From the NCBI GenBank assembly GCA_027924585.1, contig BSBM01000865.1, positions 3,410,001 through 3,474,000 on the forward strand: a stretch of DNA of 64,000 nt, given 5' to 3'. Below are positions 31,111-43,879 of this stretch, in pieces (within the stretch, counting starts at the first letter, position 1; each line of letters starts with the position of its first letter). Under the pieces are notes generated by a model. The model ran no database searches. It was given only the letters and a program-made list of their open reading frames with translations, and was not told the origin of the DNA. The translations under genes were made by a program, and so were the position numbers. This DNA comes from Larix kaempferi. Its lineage: Eukaryota; Streptophyta; Pinopsida; Pinales; Pinaceae.

Positions 31111-33912
31111 GCGACCAAAAAAATGAGTCACTACAGTTTTTATAATCTAAATACTACCAAATTTGAGCAATTTCAAGTGAGACAACTAAAAATGACTAAC
31201 CTGAACTACTAATTTAGTCAAGGGATAAATAAATACGACTATATAACTACTATGAGACTACAAATTAGTAGTATTTCTTACTTAAATGTACAAATTGAGT
31301 TTTGGTGTAGTCATTTTAGTGTGTTAATTAATTTATCATGTTCATGATTAGTATTTTTAACGTTGAATTCAATTTTGCTCAAAGAAACCCCTTTCTTTAT
31401 GACAAGACCACTGAGAAACACTACCTCCCGGAAACCATCACCAGAGTATTTATCGCCTCTACCATTTCCTAGTATAGAAACTACAGACCCTCATGCATGC
31501 ATAAGGCCCTAGGCCACTACATAGACACCACAACAAGAATCATTGGGTTCCTAAGAGAGGATATGCACTTAATTTCATCCATTAGGAGAAGCAATTTATA
31601 TGACTGGTCTCATGGCCCAAGAGGTGCAATACGGGATTAGAAATTAACCATCTACTTAGGATCAAACTAATATCGCTAATTAGCTATATAGGACTCATGA
31701 CCATGCACATGGCCCAATATATAATATGTATTGCATATATATTACATATATATGGAATATTCTTTGTTCACCAAACTAGTCCTGTGGTAATTTTTTTTAA
31801 TAATGATTGACCTTATATACCGATGCAATCTTGGTAAAATATGTAAACATGACTAAGCGCCTAGTACTTATCACTATTCCATTGAGCACTTTCCTTGATA
31901 ATCTTAACACCCACAAATCTACTAACCTTATTTATAACTAATTTCTAAACACTAAACTAGTCTCATTTTTAGTCATTATTTTATAATGTGATTGTCACAT
32001 GTCGCATTTAATTAATAATGATATCGAAGCACCTAATATGTTAATTAGGCCATACAATATTTCATAGCCCATACCTTACGTTCAGGGTTTAGATACCTCT
32101 TCTTGTTACATTGTAAAAACATTAAAGCCCCAAAGACCAATTCGCCGAAGACAATTGACTTTTGTTCGTAAGCAATTCAAAGGTTGCATCAATATTTGGA
32201 AATTGATGCATTAATGATGCTACAAGATATTGTATCTAATTTTCATGACAACCATGTATTCATTTAACTAAAAGTTATGAACATTTCTACGAATATTATT
32301 AACTTAGTTGTGAGATTTATTAACTAAGAGAACATGTCAAGACTAAAATCCTACTCAATTAATATATCAAATTTCTTATAGATTAATTCATAGCGTACAA
32401 TGGGAATGCAAAGAATATTTTACAAGGTGCAACCTATGATCATTATTTGTGAATGAGGATTAATATTACATTTTTCAATTTACAAGTTGTAAGAATATGA
32501 AACAAAAACAATGTATTGTTTCAATTTACAAGGCTGTTTTTTTTTGTCATTTTGTGGATGAAATGTGATTAAAGAGGCAGGACTTGGTATTGATGCCAAT
32601 CACATCTCCAATGTAAGGAAACTGGTGACATTGAACATCATATAATCAAAATACAAAGTGCTCAAGTTGTTACCATTGGTGTTGATGCATGAGAATTAGA
32701 GATGGCTAGTTTAATTCAAGATTTCCATCAAGCATGGCATACATCCTCCTTTTATAGTCATTCAAAGCACATATATTGTCATTGTTTGAAGAATTGATTG
32801 CGGATGGATAGTTGTTTGTTTTATCATTTCTGGATCTCAGGTGACTTATTAGAAGTCAATAGTTCCTTGAACATTGGAGTTGCAATAATTTAAAATTGGA
32901 AACTAGGTCATTTCTCGTGTTACTGTCAAGAACTTGCACATATTGATAAGAATTGATTAGAGGTCACACTTGAGTTGTAAAAGTTCAAAATACAAAGGGG
33001 GATTTAATTTTTTCCCAACAATGACATAGTAGCATATTAAATGCAGTCTTATATGATCTATTTGTTGAGATTATGAATACAATTCCTATCTTAGTGGCAC
33101 ATTTATTGGCCCGCGTGTTATGCAACCAAATCCAAGAAAGAGCATAAATAGACCAGAAAGAGTAATCCATGCCTTAATAATGAAGAATATAGATGAATAG
33201 AAATCCTCTTCGAGGGGGAAACCTCCTTACACAATGTACTAAGTACAAAAGATAAGACAAGATAAGATGATTCAAATGAAAATGTCTCCTTCCTATATAT
33301 AGGAGACAAAGAGGTACAATTACAACTAATAGACCCAAGCCAACATAACTCATATAATAATACTAATGACAACTACCACTAATAGACCCAAGCCGACATC
33401 AATAATATGAAATGAGCCACAATATAGGGGGTAATGTGCCAACATTTAGGGCTTAACAAGGCATAATTTTTAAACTTGTGAAAGGCCCTCCCCAAATCCT
33501 CAACCAATGTGACCAATTGATTGATCCTTACATCTATAGCTTACTCATTTGTAGTAAATCCTCATAACAAATTGTATATAAACAACTCAAGGTTAACACG
33601 GAGTGGCAAATCTATTTTATATCGACTCAAATGGGCTCTTGGCTATAGCTCTTTTGCATGTAACTATATCCACCTAAAGAACATACTTTCACTTACCATC
33701 CCAACTTCAGTTATTCTCCCCAAGGGTCTTCCAATTGTCTAAATGATTGACTAAATGGATTCGTTTTTCATTTGTCTTATACTCTTTCCATATGAGCCTA
33801 TGCATTTTATAGGATATTTGTTTCATAATACCTAATGGAGCAAACATTTGAGCATTGATAAATGGGGAGTGTTGATAACATTGGTTTGATGAGAACAATT
33901 CTTCCTATTAGA
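31111..33912. other. No gene recognised
   Basis: AT-rich with no coherent coding blocks. At about 33118-33440 there is LTR-like sequence (CTATATATAGGAGACAAAG, and the phrase ACTAATAGACCCAAGCC twice), but I cannot define its ends. Confidence 0.5.
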
Positions 33913-35333
33913 TGTAATACCCCATTTTGAACCTTAGGATATATTAGCATTTAATGTAAATAATGTGTACATGTGATGTATGTTTTCCTAGCGTGGAGCT
34001 CAAGGCCAAGGCCCCGCTAGTGAAAGCCTGAATTTTGATTTAAAGGGCAAGCATTGATATTTGATGCCCATGTGCTCTTAAGCCATGGAAATTGTAATAG
34101 GATGTAAATAAACATCATGCAATAAAATACCAAAACTGGCTATGGGAGCAACGAATGAGAAGGGGCCATGTGTATCCACTAGGGAGTGGTGAGGGGGCTA
34201 TGGGATTGAACCATAGGCTGCCATATGTCACCTTGAGAACCCATTTGACTTTCCTTGATGACATTTAATTCTGTTGTAAGGAAGTGGTTGAGGATTTCAG
34301 TCCATGGCTTCAATGGAGCATGGGCAACCCAGAAATTCGTATGGCAGAGTAGGGGCTCTGTTTTCTTGTACCATAAGCCACTCTACCTCATGGATGTTGC
34401 TTCTTCCTCATCCCCATTCCATTGGAAAACTTACCAGCACCATTTTCCATCCAAAAACGAATTGCCAGCAGAGTGAAAAACCAGAAATCGCGACTTTGAA
34501 AGAACCCGCGTTTTGAAGAGCCAAAAACGCCCAGATTTGGCATCGGACAGTGAAATCCAATGGGGGATCCATTGGTATGAACCTTGGGGTGAATTTGGGA
34601 GCATTAGCTATCCCGAAATCCATGGGAAATCCCAGTTTTTATAGCCTGGAAATGAAGTGACGGGATTGAGTTATTGGATAACAGAACTGTGAGAAATCCA
34701 AGTGTGAATGACTGAGCAGAGGTTTGGTTTGCTTGGTAAACCCAGTGAAGGCTAGAATCTCAAGGAATTAGCAGCTGGACCTTTCTATGCCCACCCTAAA
34801 GAGAACTGGAGGGAAGGGACGCCTGAGGGACTGTGCAGCAGAGAAGGGGACCTTCCTTGTGTTGGGTGCGGCGGGTATTGTGGGTGCCATGACTGTTGAG
34901 TTCATTTGAGATGCCTGTAGCTTTGTGGTTGAGCTCACTGGCTTGGCATCCTCCTCATTTGTCATTTGCATGCTTGATAAACCCAACGGTGTGTTGGATT
35001 AGCATGGCTGTCTGAGTGAAACCTTGACTGTGAGTGAGCCATCTAGTTCCTCCTTAGTGGATACACAGCCCAGCTCGGGGGTGATCTCTCAGCTGAAAGA
35101 ATATAGGCTGGACAGAGATCTATGGTTGGGTGGAACGTTGCTCCCACGTAGCCAGTCGTTGGACATCTACTTCTCAAGATAAGTGTTCTGTGTATTATAA
35201 ATTATTTGCATTTTGTGTTCTGCAATATGTTAAGTTGTCCATGTTTAATGAAATGAGTTGATTATCTTAATTTGGAATCCATGCATGGCATTGTAACGAG
35301 ATTGAGTCTCTATATGCTGAATGATCCCCCGCT

Positions 35334-35397
<64 letters not shown>

Positions 35398-35588
35398 AGG
35401 CACTACTGTTTGTGTGCTTGCTATTATGTTTAATTCCGCTGTGTTTATATTGAGATGAATCTGCATATAGAAGTTTTTAATTGTTATGAATTTATGAGTA
35501 ATGTAATATTGGGGCTAAGTCTGCCAAAAGCCCCGGTGTGTTGTTAATGTTTCCTTCCCTGCATTTGACGACGGAAAGGGACGTTACA
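33913..35588. repeat. Solo LTR
   Basis: 1676 bp beginning TGTAATACCCC and ending GGGACGTTACA, so TG...CA with near-inverted tips, flanked on both sides by TTAGA (33908-33912 and 35589-35593). No internal domain is present, as expected after LTR-LTR recombination. It contains a 58-base AT dinucleotide run at 35337-35394. TGTAA-type tips are typical of Ty3/gypsy. Confidence 0.85.
35337..35394. repeat. (AT)29 microsatellite
   Basis: Uninterrupted AT repeats inside the solo LTR. Confidence 0.97.
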
Positions 35589-35957
35589 TTAGATTAAGAC
35601 AATGATCACCTCACTACTAGAATTTCCCTTTGATTTTTTTTATAGTGTTCCACCATATAGTTTCTATTGGATCTCCCAAGGATAGAGGCATGCCCATATA
35701 TTTGTTGTGTTCCCTAACCCAAAAATTCAATCACAAACAAGATAGAACCATTAAACTTCATAAATAAATGGAAATACATTCACAAGAGAAAGAACACAAG
35801 AATATAAAAAGAACCCTTAAGGTAGGGTAACACCATTAACTATTCCTTATAGGATGAATCACTCCACAAGATATATGCTTGCTATAACTATTATCTAATA
35901 TACTTCACAAGACATCTCATTCAATCGCTTATATTTATTTATATAGTTTTTATCTAA

Positions 35958-36096
35958 CCTTCTAGGTACTTACTAGAGAAGGAACTTTCTAGTAGATGGA
36001 ACCATCTAGATACTTTCTAGAGAAGGAATATTATAGTAGGTAGAACCTTCTAGAATTTCTAGAGAAGGAATATTCTAGTAGGCAAAACCTTCTAGT
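35958..36096. repeat. Heat-shock-element-like tandem repeat, block 1
   Basis: About three degenerate copies of a 42-46 bp unit with core TTTCTAGAGAAGGAATATTC. The unit contains GAATATTC and TTCTAGAA, that is inverted GAA/TTC pairs with two-base spacers as in the plant heat-shock element nGAAnnTTCn. Flanking sequence (TCACAAGACATCTCATTC before, ACTACATGGGTCTTATTTAA after) repeats around block 2, so a segment of over 300 bp is duplicated. Confidence 0.7.
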
Positions 36097-36380
36097 AAGA
36101 TTTATTACTATTGTTGCTTTTCACACTACATGGGTCTTATTTAATAAAAATGGCCTCAATGCATAACATTATCCCCCTGGGTACCTCCTTATGTATCCTA
36201 TATTATCCTCCTCTAGTACATTATATTCCATCCCCCTTCACATGTTTAGTCCTTGAAACATGGGAATAAGCCATATAATATGATCAACAAAGAAATGTAG
36301 TCAACTGACTCCAATTATAAAATAATTCACAAGACATCTCATTCCATTGCTTCTACTTCTTTATATAATTTATGTCCATC

Positions 36381-36563
36381 CATCTAGGTACTTTCTAGAG
36401 ATTTTTTTCTAGTAGGTGGAACCTTCTAGATGCTTTCTAGAGAAGGAATATTCTAGTAGGTGGAACCTTCTAGATACTTTCTAGAGAAGGAATATTCTAG
36501 TAGGCAGAACCTTCTAGATACTTTCTAGAGAAGGAATATTCTAGTAGGCAGAACCTTCTAGAA
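36381..36563. repeat. Heat-shock-element-like tandem repeat, block 2
   Basis: Four 44-bp units; two successive units are identical (TTCTAGATACTTTCTAGAGA and onward to GGCAGAACC). Ends with CTTCTAGAAA, a perfect TTCnnGAA. Same flanks as block 1. This could be U3 promoter sequence of a Copia-like LTR, but no LTR ends were found. Confidence 0.75.
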
Positions 36564-38500
36564 AACTTTATTAAAATTGTTTCTTTTTACATTACATGGG
36601 TCTCATTTAATAAAGATGGCCTCAAGATGGCCTCAGTACATAGAATTATTCCCTTGGGTGCCTCCCTAGGTACACTATATTATCCTCCCTAGGTACATTA
36701 CCTATTTGAAGGAGGACAAAGCTTCCAAACATGGAAAATTTAATATTCTAGTGATGAAGTGAAGCAACTAGGTATTGATATTCCATCCATAGATTTGAAT
36801 TTTTCCATTATTTGTTTTGCATGTTGAGGCATTTAGATAATGATCAAGGATGAGTTGGAATATCTTAGCTATGATTTTTTATGCCCTTAATAACATTATT
36901 CTATTTGAGAAAAACACAAGCTCATTGCTTTATGGTTTCAACCTAGAAGTGAATTCCCTTCCTCCTTGAATTGTATATCCCTTTGCACATAGTATTATGA
37001 GGAAAAACAATTTTCCTTCTTCCTCTCTTCATTTCCTTGGCTTGGAAGAGTGGATCATCACTATGTGGCATGTGAGAAATTTGTAAGGAGTTGGATAGGT
37101 TCAAATTTTAGTTTGAAATGATAGTTGGGAGTGGTCATGTTGTCATGGTATGATTATGTTTTGTTATGATGACACATTCATATCTCTTCCATTGCACCTT
37201 TTTTATTTGACAACTTGACTTCTCAATTAATGTTATAACTTGAAACACATTCTCCCTTCTCACTTCATGTTAGGGAAAATCTTAAGGATCCATAATTTTT
37301 TTAAAGTGTATAAACCTTGGTCGATCTTACTAATTTTTAAATTTCCAACCATAAAATGTTGGGTGGTATTTTTCTAAAAAGATTGAAGTTTCTAACGGTT
37401 TTACATAGTTTCTAGACAATTTTGGCGATTTTTAGATCAATTGATGAAATGTGTTGAAGTGTGGGAGAGATCAATTGATTTTCTTGTTTGTAGGATTTCC
37501 CAATTGATTCTTTGAAATGGTGCTTCGACATGGTTGCAATATGTGTACAAAAGCTTTGATATGTAAGCAACCCTTTAGTTGTAGCTTATAATTCTCTAGG
37601 AGTTTATATTGAACATTGGTTTTAGATTTGGAAGTATGTAGAAGCTTGTAGGGAACTATTGGTTGTAGGTTGAGATATATGTAGGAGTATGTAGAATTAT
37701 ATTGTATGGCATGGTTGTAGGTCTATCCCACATCTAAATTTTTTTGAACTCCACAACTCACTTTATATTGTCAAATAAGGATTGTGCAAACATATGAGGT
37801 GTTGTGCAATGTATATTCATAAATACATAAGTCTAATCTAGTTTAAAATCCTAATGATGTTGTAGTAAGATGAACGATTTACTATGGAAATCTCATACCA
37901 CTCCACTTCCTATAGACTAAGGAAATGGTTTCAAGCTCCATCTCTTCTTGCAATTTTCTAGAAGTTGAATAAGAGTAGGACTACTTTCTAGTGAATGAGA
38001 TTCTAATAAAATGAGGAGCAGGGCAAATTTTAGGGGCAAAATTTCGCCAATTGGCTTTTTTTGGGGCCTTTTTTTCAAAAAATAAATTTGCTATTTGGTC
38101 ATTTTTAGTGTCTAAGATCGCCTATATTTACATAAAATATGTTTTTATCATAATATTCACCAAAATTTACAAGTTTCGGTAATAAATTGTGTGTTTCATA
38201 TTTATTATTCGCCTACCAATCTATATATATGTTTTTTTCAATCCAAAATAATCACCTAGAATACTATAAATAAGTCTACTTTTATAATCCTTAAAAAATA
38301 CCCTAATGAGGAGGATCCTTAGAATCAATAACTAGTGTACAAATATAAAATTAAAGAATCAATTACAACATTAACCATCATGTTTATAGATTCACAAGAT
38401 CCATATTCCAAAGCACTCATCATTGCAATTCAAAGGAATAAGAACAATCTTAAAAATGTATTAAAGTAAAATGAAAAGGTTGTTTTTACAAAATTGGTAG
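36564..38500. other. No gene recognised
   Basis: AT-rich sequence without coherent ORFs or obvious repeats beyond the tail of the duplicated segment. Confidence 0.55.
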
Positions 38501-39353
38501 AAAGCAAATACTCTATTTGTTGGCAGGTGGTTCGATGGGGAAATGTTGCGGTACCGCCGACGCTGCGACACATCGGATGAGGGTGCGGAAGAAGTATTTT
38601 GTGTTAAAGTATACCGCAATTAGTGGGTTTTGGGTCACTTGGACCACATGTTATGTAATAGTAAGTCAATTGTACCGCAATATGCGGGTTTTTGGGTCAT
38701 TTGGATCGAGTCAGTTAGATATTGGGTCATTTGTCCATAGTGTTGGTTGTAAGTGGACAAATATTGTAATGGCAGAAGCCTATAAATAGATGATGAGAGT
38801 TGTAAGTGTTAGAGAGATGGACAGATATACGGAGATAGAGAGAAGACAAAAAGAATAGTAGACGAGAGATAAGGAGATGTATGTGTATGGAGATCTATGT
38901 TTTGCTTCTGGTATACGACTGCGACAATAATATAATGATGATGTTTTGGTACAATATTTGTGCAATGTTGCGATATATGAATGTTGTTATATTTTATTGA
39001 TGCAATATATGCTTACTGTTGCTGTGATGATAAATGCCGCGATTAAGTAATATGTTATAACTCCATGTTGAATGTTTAAAGTTTCTGGTTAAGTATTGCA
39101 ATAGAGCTAGTCTGTGCAACCACAACTCTCCTCCTCCCTCGACAGAAACATGGTTCCGTCTGCTCTTCCTGGACGCCTCGGGTGAGACCTCATCCGCTCT
39201 GCGGGTGTTGTTGGGCGGGCTCAAACTTGCCCGGGCCGGTGCCCAGGGAGACTACGGTATGTGTCGACAGTGAGGCAAACCCCTGTCGATCGAGGTCGTG
39301 TTGGTCAACAAATGGTTCTATTTCCTGGATCGTGTGCAGAGTGAAAGGAGGTC

Positions 39354-39734
39354 ATGTTGTGGCACCCGACGAAGCCGGAGATACAGAGCTGGTTTGATCA
39401 GAAATTGCGGGAGTTGGCCGAAGAAGAAAGTCGGAACACACGACTGACAGTAGATCACTGGCTGGGAAGATATATTCACGACGGTCCACACGAATGGTTT
39501 TTCTGTTAATTCCCGGTCATTCTGTATGAGTGGTTGTCAAAGCTGACCTTCCAGAAGAGGAACTTCCAGGGTGGTGAGTCGACGGCTTAGACCCCGAAAT
39601 TGATTAAGGAGCTGCAGGAAGTCGATAACAAGGCATCATGGGCTGTCGAAGTTTGGCTTGATAGCATCTTGGAGGGATATATCACTGAATTTGCGGTCGA
39701 CACGAAGAAATCCTATAGTGAAGTTGAAAGATAA
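39354..39734 (+). pseudogene. Pre-gag ORF of the decayed gypsy element, function unknown
   Basis: Starts MLWHPTKPEIQSWFDQKLRE and runs about 126 codons to GAAAGATAA, broken by TAA at about 39507 and a TAG at about 39588. It is acidic and helical, with EEESRNTRLTVDHWLGRYIH and a later EVWLDSILEGYITEF. No known domain is recognised. Ogre/Tat elements are known to carry an ORF before gag, so this may be the equivalent; that is inference from position only. Confidence 0.5.
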
Positions 39735-39906
39735 TTCTTTCGAAGACCAAAGGGAAGGTTTTTGCTGTCGCTCCAACTGTCGATTAAGATGCTAATCTGT
39801 GAAAAGGGTATATTAAAGATGCACCTTGATCAGTAGACATCCTGGTGGGTGGAGGCCGTGGGTACTGTGACTGTTGGGGAACGGTACATGGAATGGTAAG
39901 GGGTAG

Positions 39907-42166
39907 ATGGGTGCAGACCATGAGGAGACTATGAGTGAAGCTGAGGAAGAGAGTGGTCTTACAAGAGGAGGAGCGAGGTTTCGACAGGAGATGACGCAGA
40001 GGATAGGAGAAGGTCCTGCTGCGATCGAACCGCAAAACCGTGAAGGAATACCACACAGGATGAAGCGACCTCATAGTCCTGATAGGGAGGACCAGGCTAT
40101 GTCTAGGATAGAGGCAAGACCAAACCCCAACACCAACGTACCCACACCTCCGCTCACTGACTCACAAACAACAAGAAATACCACTTCGACACCGCCAAGT
40201 TCATCAATTCTGCAGAAGTTAATTGGTAGTAGCACAACAACAGGAGGAAGGAATCCCAGAATGGCGGGCGATGATGCTACGTTACCGTTGTTCCACGGAA
40301 GTGCGGCAAACAACCTAGAACAATATTGGTTTTTGTGTGAAGCGGTCTGGACCATGAAACAGATCATTGATGCCGATGCTAAGAAAGGACAGTTAGCCAT
40401 GACTCTACGAGGTCGCGCATTAGATTGGTTCATGAAGTTTATTCTAGTCCCTACGGGAGCCCCAGAAAAGTCGTTGGATGAGATTCGGGATGGGCTCATT
40501 GCCGAATTTAGAAAGCCTAAGTTGGAGGCTCAATATATTACTGAATTGAAGGAAATTAAGCAGTATCCCAATGAGACGGTATGGGATTTCGACTAGCAAT
40601 TCAAGACGCTGATGGCAAAGGTTAGTTTCGATATGAGCGTCGTCCAACATAAATAATGGTTCATTACGGCACTGCTACCCCACATTCGGCTTCCGCTGAT
40701 ACAACAAAACATATCGATGCCTAGTGAAGCTCTATAGATTGCAATGCGATTGGAGGCGTCACCGATTGGAGATAATGCAATCGGGATGTCACAGATATAG
40801 ACACAGCTCGCCAACCTGACTATACAGTTGTAAGATTTGAAGAAGAACAAGGAACAGTGTGATGAAGTATGGTGTACGCGATGCCGAGGAGAAGGGCATA
40901 AGAAGGATAATTGCCTGGATTTTCTTAATTATTTGGTGTCAGGTGTGCCAAATCCGTTGAATGGCGGTAGTATGCCGTGGTGTCGTGTTTTCCAGGTGTT
41001 TGGGAATAGCCACGATAATTGCCCGTATATGCAGAAAATGGTCACAACCCCGCGAAATCTTTATTGCACATTCTGCAAGTCGGTGGGTCACAATGACAAG
41101 GATTTCCGTGCATATGGGTTGCTATAGGAGAGAATGTGTGATGCATTCTACGTCAAGGACGATCAGCGCGCCGTGCAACAATCACAACTGTAACTGCAGG
41201 TAGCTCAGCCGCTACCGCAACCGCCGATGCAGTTTGCACCACAACAATAGCAACCACAACAGTTCATGCCGCAATACACTCTGATGTAGATGACTCCCCC
41301 AACCACAGTATGTACATCAACCGCAGTATGCACCACAAGGGCAAGGGATACCACCAGCACCGATGCAGCAAGAGTTTAACCAACCTCAGTACTAGTAGCA
41401 GGGTGGCTACCGAGGAGGATACATGGGCGGACGTGGTGGTGGATTTGGTCGTGGAGGAGGAGGCCTAGGTGCTCGTGCACCTATTCAATGTTACCACTAT
41501 GCAGTATGGGGGCATTATCAGCGTGATTTCCCACTACTACAGAATCACTGTACGTTTTGTTTTGGTAATGATCATACGGTTGAGAATTGTCCACAATTGA
41601 TTGCACAATGGTAGGCTGGGAACGCTCCGCAGTTACATAATCAGGCCCAACCACAGCAACTAGTACAGAATTAGGTACAAAAACCAGTACAGAACCAGAC
41701 CCCGCGACCACCGTCGAATGCCAATCCAAATGTCAATCAACCGGGGAATCTACAGCAGAATCAGACGCAGGGTGAAAATATTACGACCATTTCTGCAGAA
41801 CCGCGACCATAAGATGCTTCAGTGGCTGTTGTCACTCATGGAGGCAAGACGACTAGGGAAGATGGTTTACGACCATTGATTTGGTTGGTTGGTCAGAAGA
41901 CGGTACCTTTCGACATTGATACAGAACGGAAGACATTCCTGGAGGCACGTCGCACCTTGGAGAAAGACCGCGGTAATGCTGTTGTTTGCGATATGCCACC
42001 TGTCTTTGATACTACATCAGATGTTGATCGACCACCACCACCAGGGGAATTGCAAAAGTTTCTTGAAAGCTGTCTGTTATTGACCCGAGACCCGGCTTTC
42101 CTGGTTGAGATTGAGGGATGGTTGCAGCGATTTTTGAAGGGATGGCAGGAGTCGGCAGTAAAATGA
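39907..42166 (+). pseudogene. Gypsy gag polyprotein remnant with zinc knuckles
   Basis: ATG at 39907 opens an acidic, Arg-rich N-terminus, then the capsid-like domain (LPLFHGSAANNLEQYWFLCE, MTLRGRALDWFMKF, IAEFRKPKLEAQYITELKEI). After a TAG at 40594 the frame continues with stops to about 41290, then shifts by one base and continues to 42166. Knuckles are CTRCRGEGHKKDNC (about 40870), CTFCKSVGHNDKDF (about 41070) and CTFCFGNDHTVENC (about 41550). A Gly-rich GGYMGGRGGGFGRGGGGLG segment precedes the last. The tail has VTHGGKTTREDGLRP, as before a gypsy protease, but no protease follows. Confidence 0.85.
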
Positions 42167-42983
42167 AACTAAAATGCTTGCAATGGAATTAACTTGTTTT
42201 TCAATTTTCTCTTTTAAGCATGAAAATAAAAATCTATATATAAACAAGCACACTACACTAAGATGATAACAAAGTGCATAAAAACTCTGTACCTATCTTA
42301 TAAGATCGTAATTTCAAGTCACTCAAATATTGAAAACAACATACTTGACAAGTCAATTCAAACAAAAAGTTCAAATTCACTATTTTTGGCATAAATGCTT
42401 CGATCAACAAACTAAAAACAAGCAAAGGATCAAGCAAGGAACCCCTCAGAAGCATAAGCAACTCCCATACAGTCCACAGACAACAAAAAGGCTAACCAAA
42501 GCACAATCAATCCGAACAACTCAAACATTTAGGTCTAAGGCACAAATCCTTCAACAAGATTTTAATCCAAAAAAGGTATAAAGGAGAAATAAAATCTTCA
42601 ACATAGGCACCAAAGTGTCTAAACATAACTTATAAAGAGCGACATTTTCAGCAAAATCCAAGACAAAAGCCAAACATTTAAACCTTACCAGGGAAATCTT
42701 CTCCTACAAGATTACACGCGACTTTAAGTACAAAAGCAAGCAAGTGACACATAGGTGTACAAAACTTCCACTAGCGTGTAACAGGGGAAAACACTAATGT
42801 AAGTAAAGGAAACCCGCGTGTATGTCTCAAAATTTTCAAAAAAAAGAACAAATTTACTCAACAAAATCAAATTCTGGGTTGAACTGGAGGGTACATACCC
42901 TATGTAAACTCCACCTAAGACCTAAAAGCACACTCAAACTAGAAAAATTTCAAGCAAAAGACCCCGAAGCAACAGGGCTTCCC
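42167..42983. other. No gene recognised
   Basis: AT-rich; probably leader sequence of a minus-strand element whose primer-site remnant lies at 42984-42998. No coding blocks. Confidence 0.45.
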
Positions 42984-42998
42984 CAGTGGAGTTTCCAA
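42984..42998 (-). promoter_or_regulatory. Primer-binding-site remnant of a minus-strand gypsy element
   Basis: Reverse complement reads TTGGAAACTCCACTG, a diverged form of TGGCGACTCCACT in the young element. It would place an LTR to its right. Confidence 0.4.
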
Positions 42999-43879
42999 TT
43001 CTGTTGTACGGAAAACGTTCCTAATGACTGGGGTAAATATAGGTCACAAACATACTAACACATTCAAGCAGAAATCAAGGAATTTGTAGCCAAGAGACAA
43101 GTTGTGCACTTAGTACTTTATAATAATGAAAGTTGATCCAAGCTCTTCAGCCCTCAAGCTTTACTCCAAAATCTTGCACTAAGACCTGCAATACAAATAT
43201 AACCCTCCTCAAAGATTTTGATTACAAATGGATAAAAAATTAAATTGAAAGTAAATAGGCATTAAAGATTATCAAGCACTTTCAAATATCCAATTCATTC
43301 ATCATATTACTAGCAATATGGGAAAGAAAAGATCTCTTTATTGATTACAGTAATGGAAACAAATACATTTCACCTTGATCTGCACAAGAACCTCTTGAAA
43401 CCTGATCTAGATCCTTTTTCTCCTCCCTTCTACCAAAATTCCTCCAGCATAACTTTGCAAGAATGAGTGTTCTACCCTCTCTCATGGCCTTCCCATTGTA
43501 TTTATGACAAAGTTGAGAGAGTAGTTTCGAGAGAGAATTAGTTAGGATAGGTAGGGAAGTTAGGAATCCAACTCCAACTGCCTATATTTCAAATTTCTTT
43601 TTTATTTTTTGTTATTTTTTAGGAACACACGGGTGAAGAGTGCATCACTCACATGTTAAGTGCGACAATGCTTACGGCAACATGTGTGTGCAACTTTTAG
43701 GGAAACATGCGAGTGATAAAGGGAACACAAGTGGGTAACTCGCAAGTTGCTTAGTCTTCAATAGTGTGTACATCCTAAACTCAACACACAAAAAGAGGTA
43801 AACCAGAAAAATAGGGAATGACTAGGGCCATAGACATCAATAGAAAATCCAGGTTCTTCCATCCATAGTATCCTTTTGT

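Larger units (their letters stand above)
38515..42166 (+). mobile_element. Decayed Ty3/gypsy element with pre-gag ORF and gag
   Basis: A promoter-like stretch with CCTATAAATAGATG at about 38780 suggests an LTR, followed by a GC-richer leader, a short pre-gag ORF, then gag. Similarity stops at about 42166, where AT-rich unrelated sequence begins; protease and pol are missing. LTR borders were not resolved. Nearly all in-frame stops sit where Gln would be expected. Confidence 0.75.

Noticed and set aside
33118-33440. A definite Copia LTR.
   Set aside because: A TATA-like word and an internal repeat are present, but I found no terminal TG...CA pair, target duplication or second copy.
36381-36563. 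CRISPR array from 44-bp regular repeats.
   Set aside because: The units are directly adjacent with no unique spacers, and the setting is a plant repeat region.
38515-42166. Reassignment of TAG/TAA to glutamine (alternative genetic code).
   Set aside because: The pattern is confined to a decayed element; the intact ORFs at 7126-11601 and 48164-49309 use standard stops and contain CAG/CAA for Gln. C-to-T decay explains it better.
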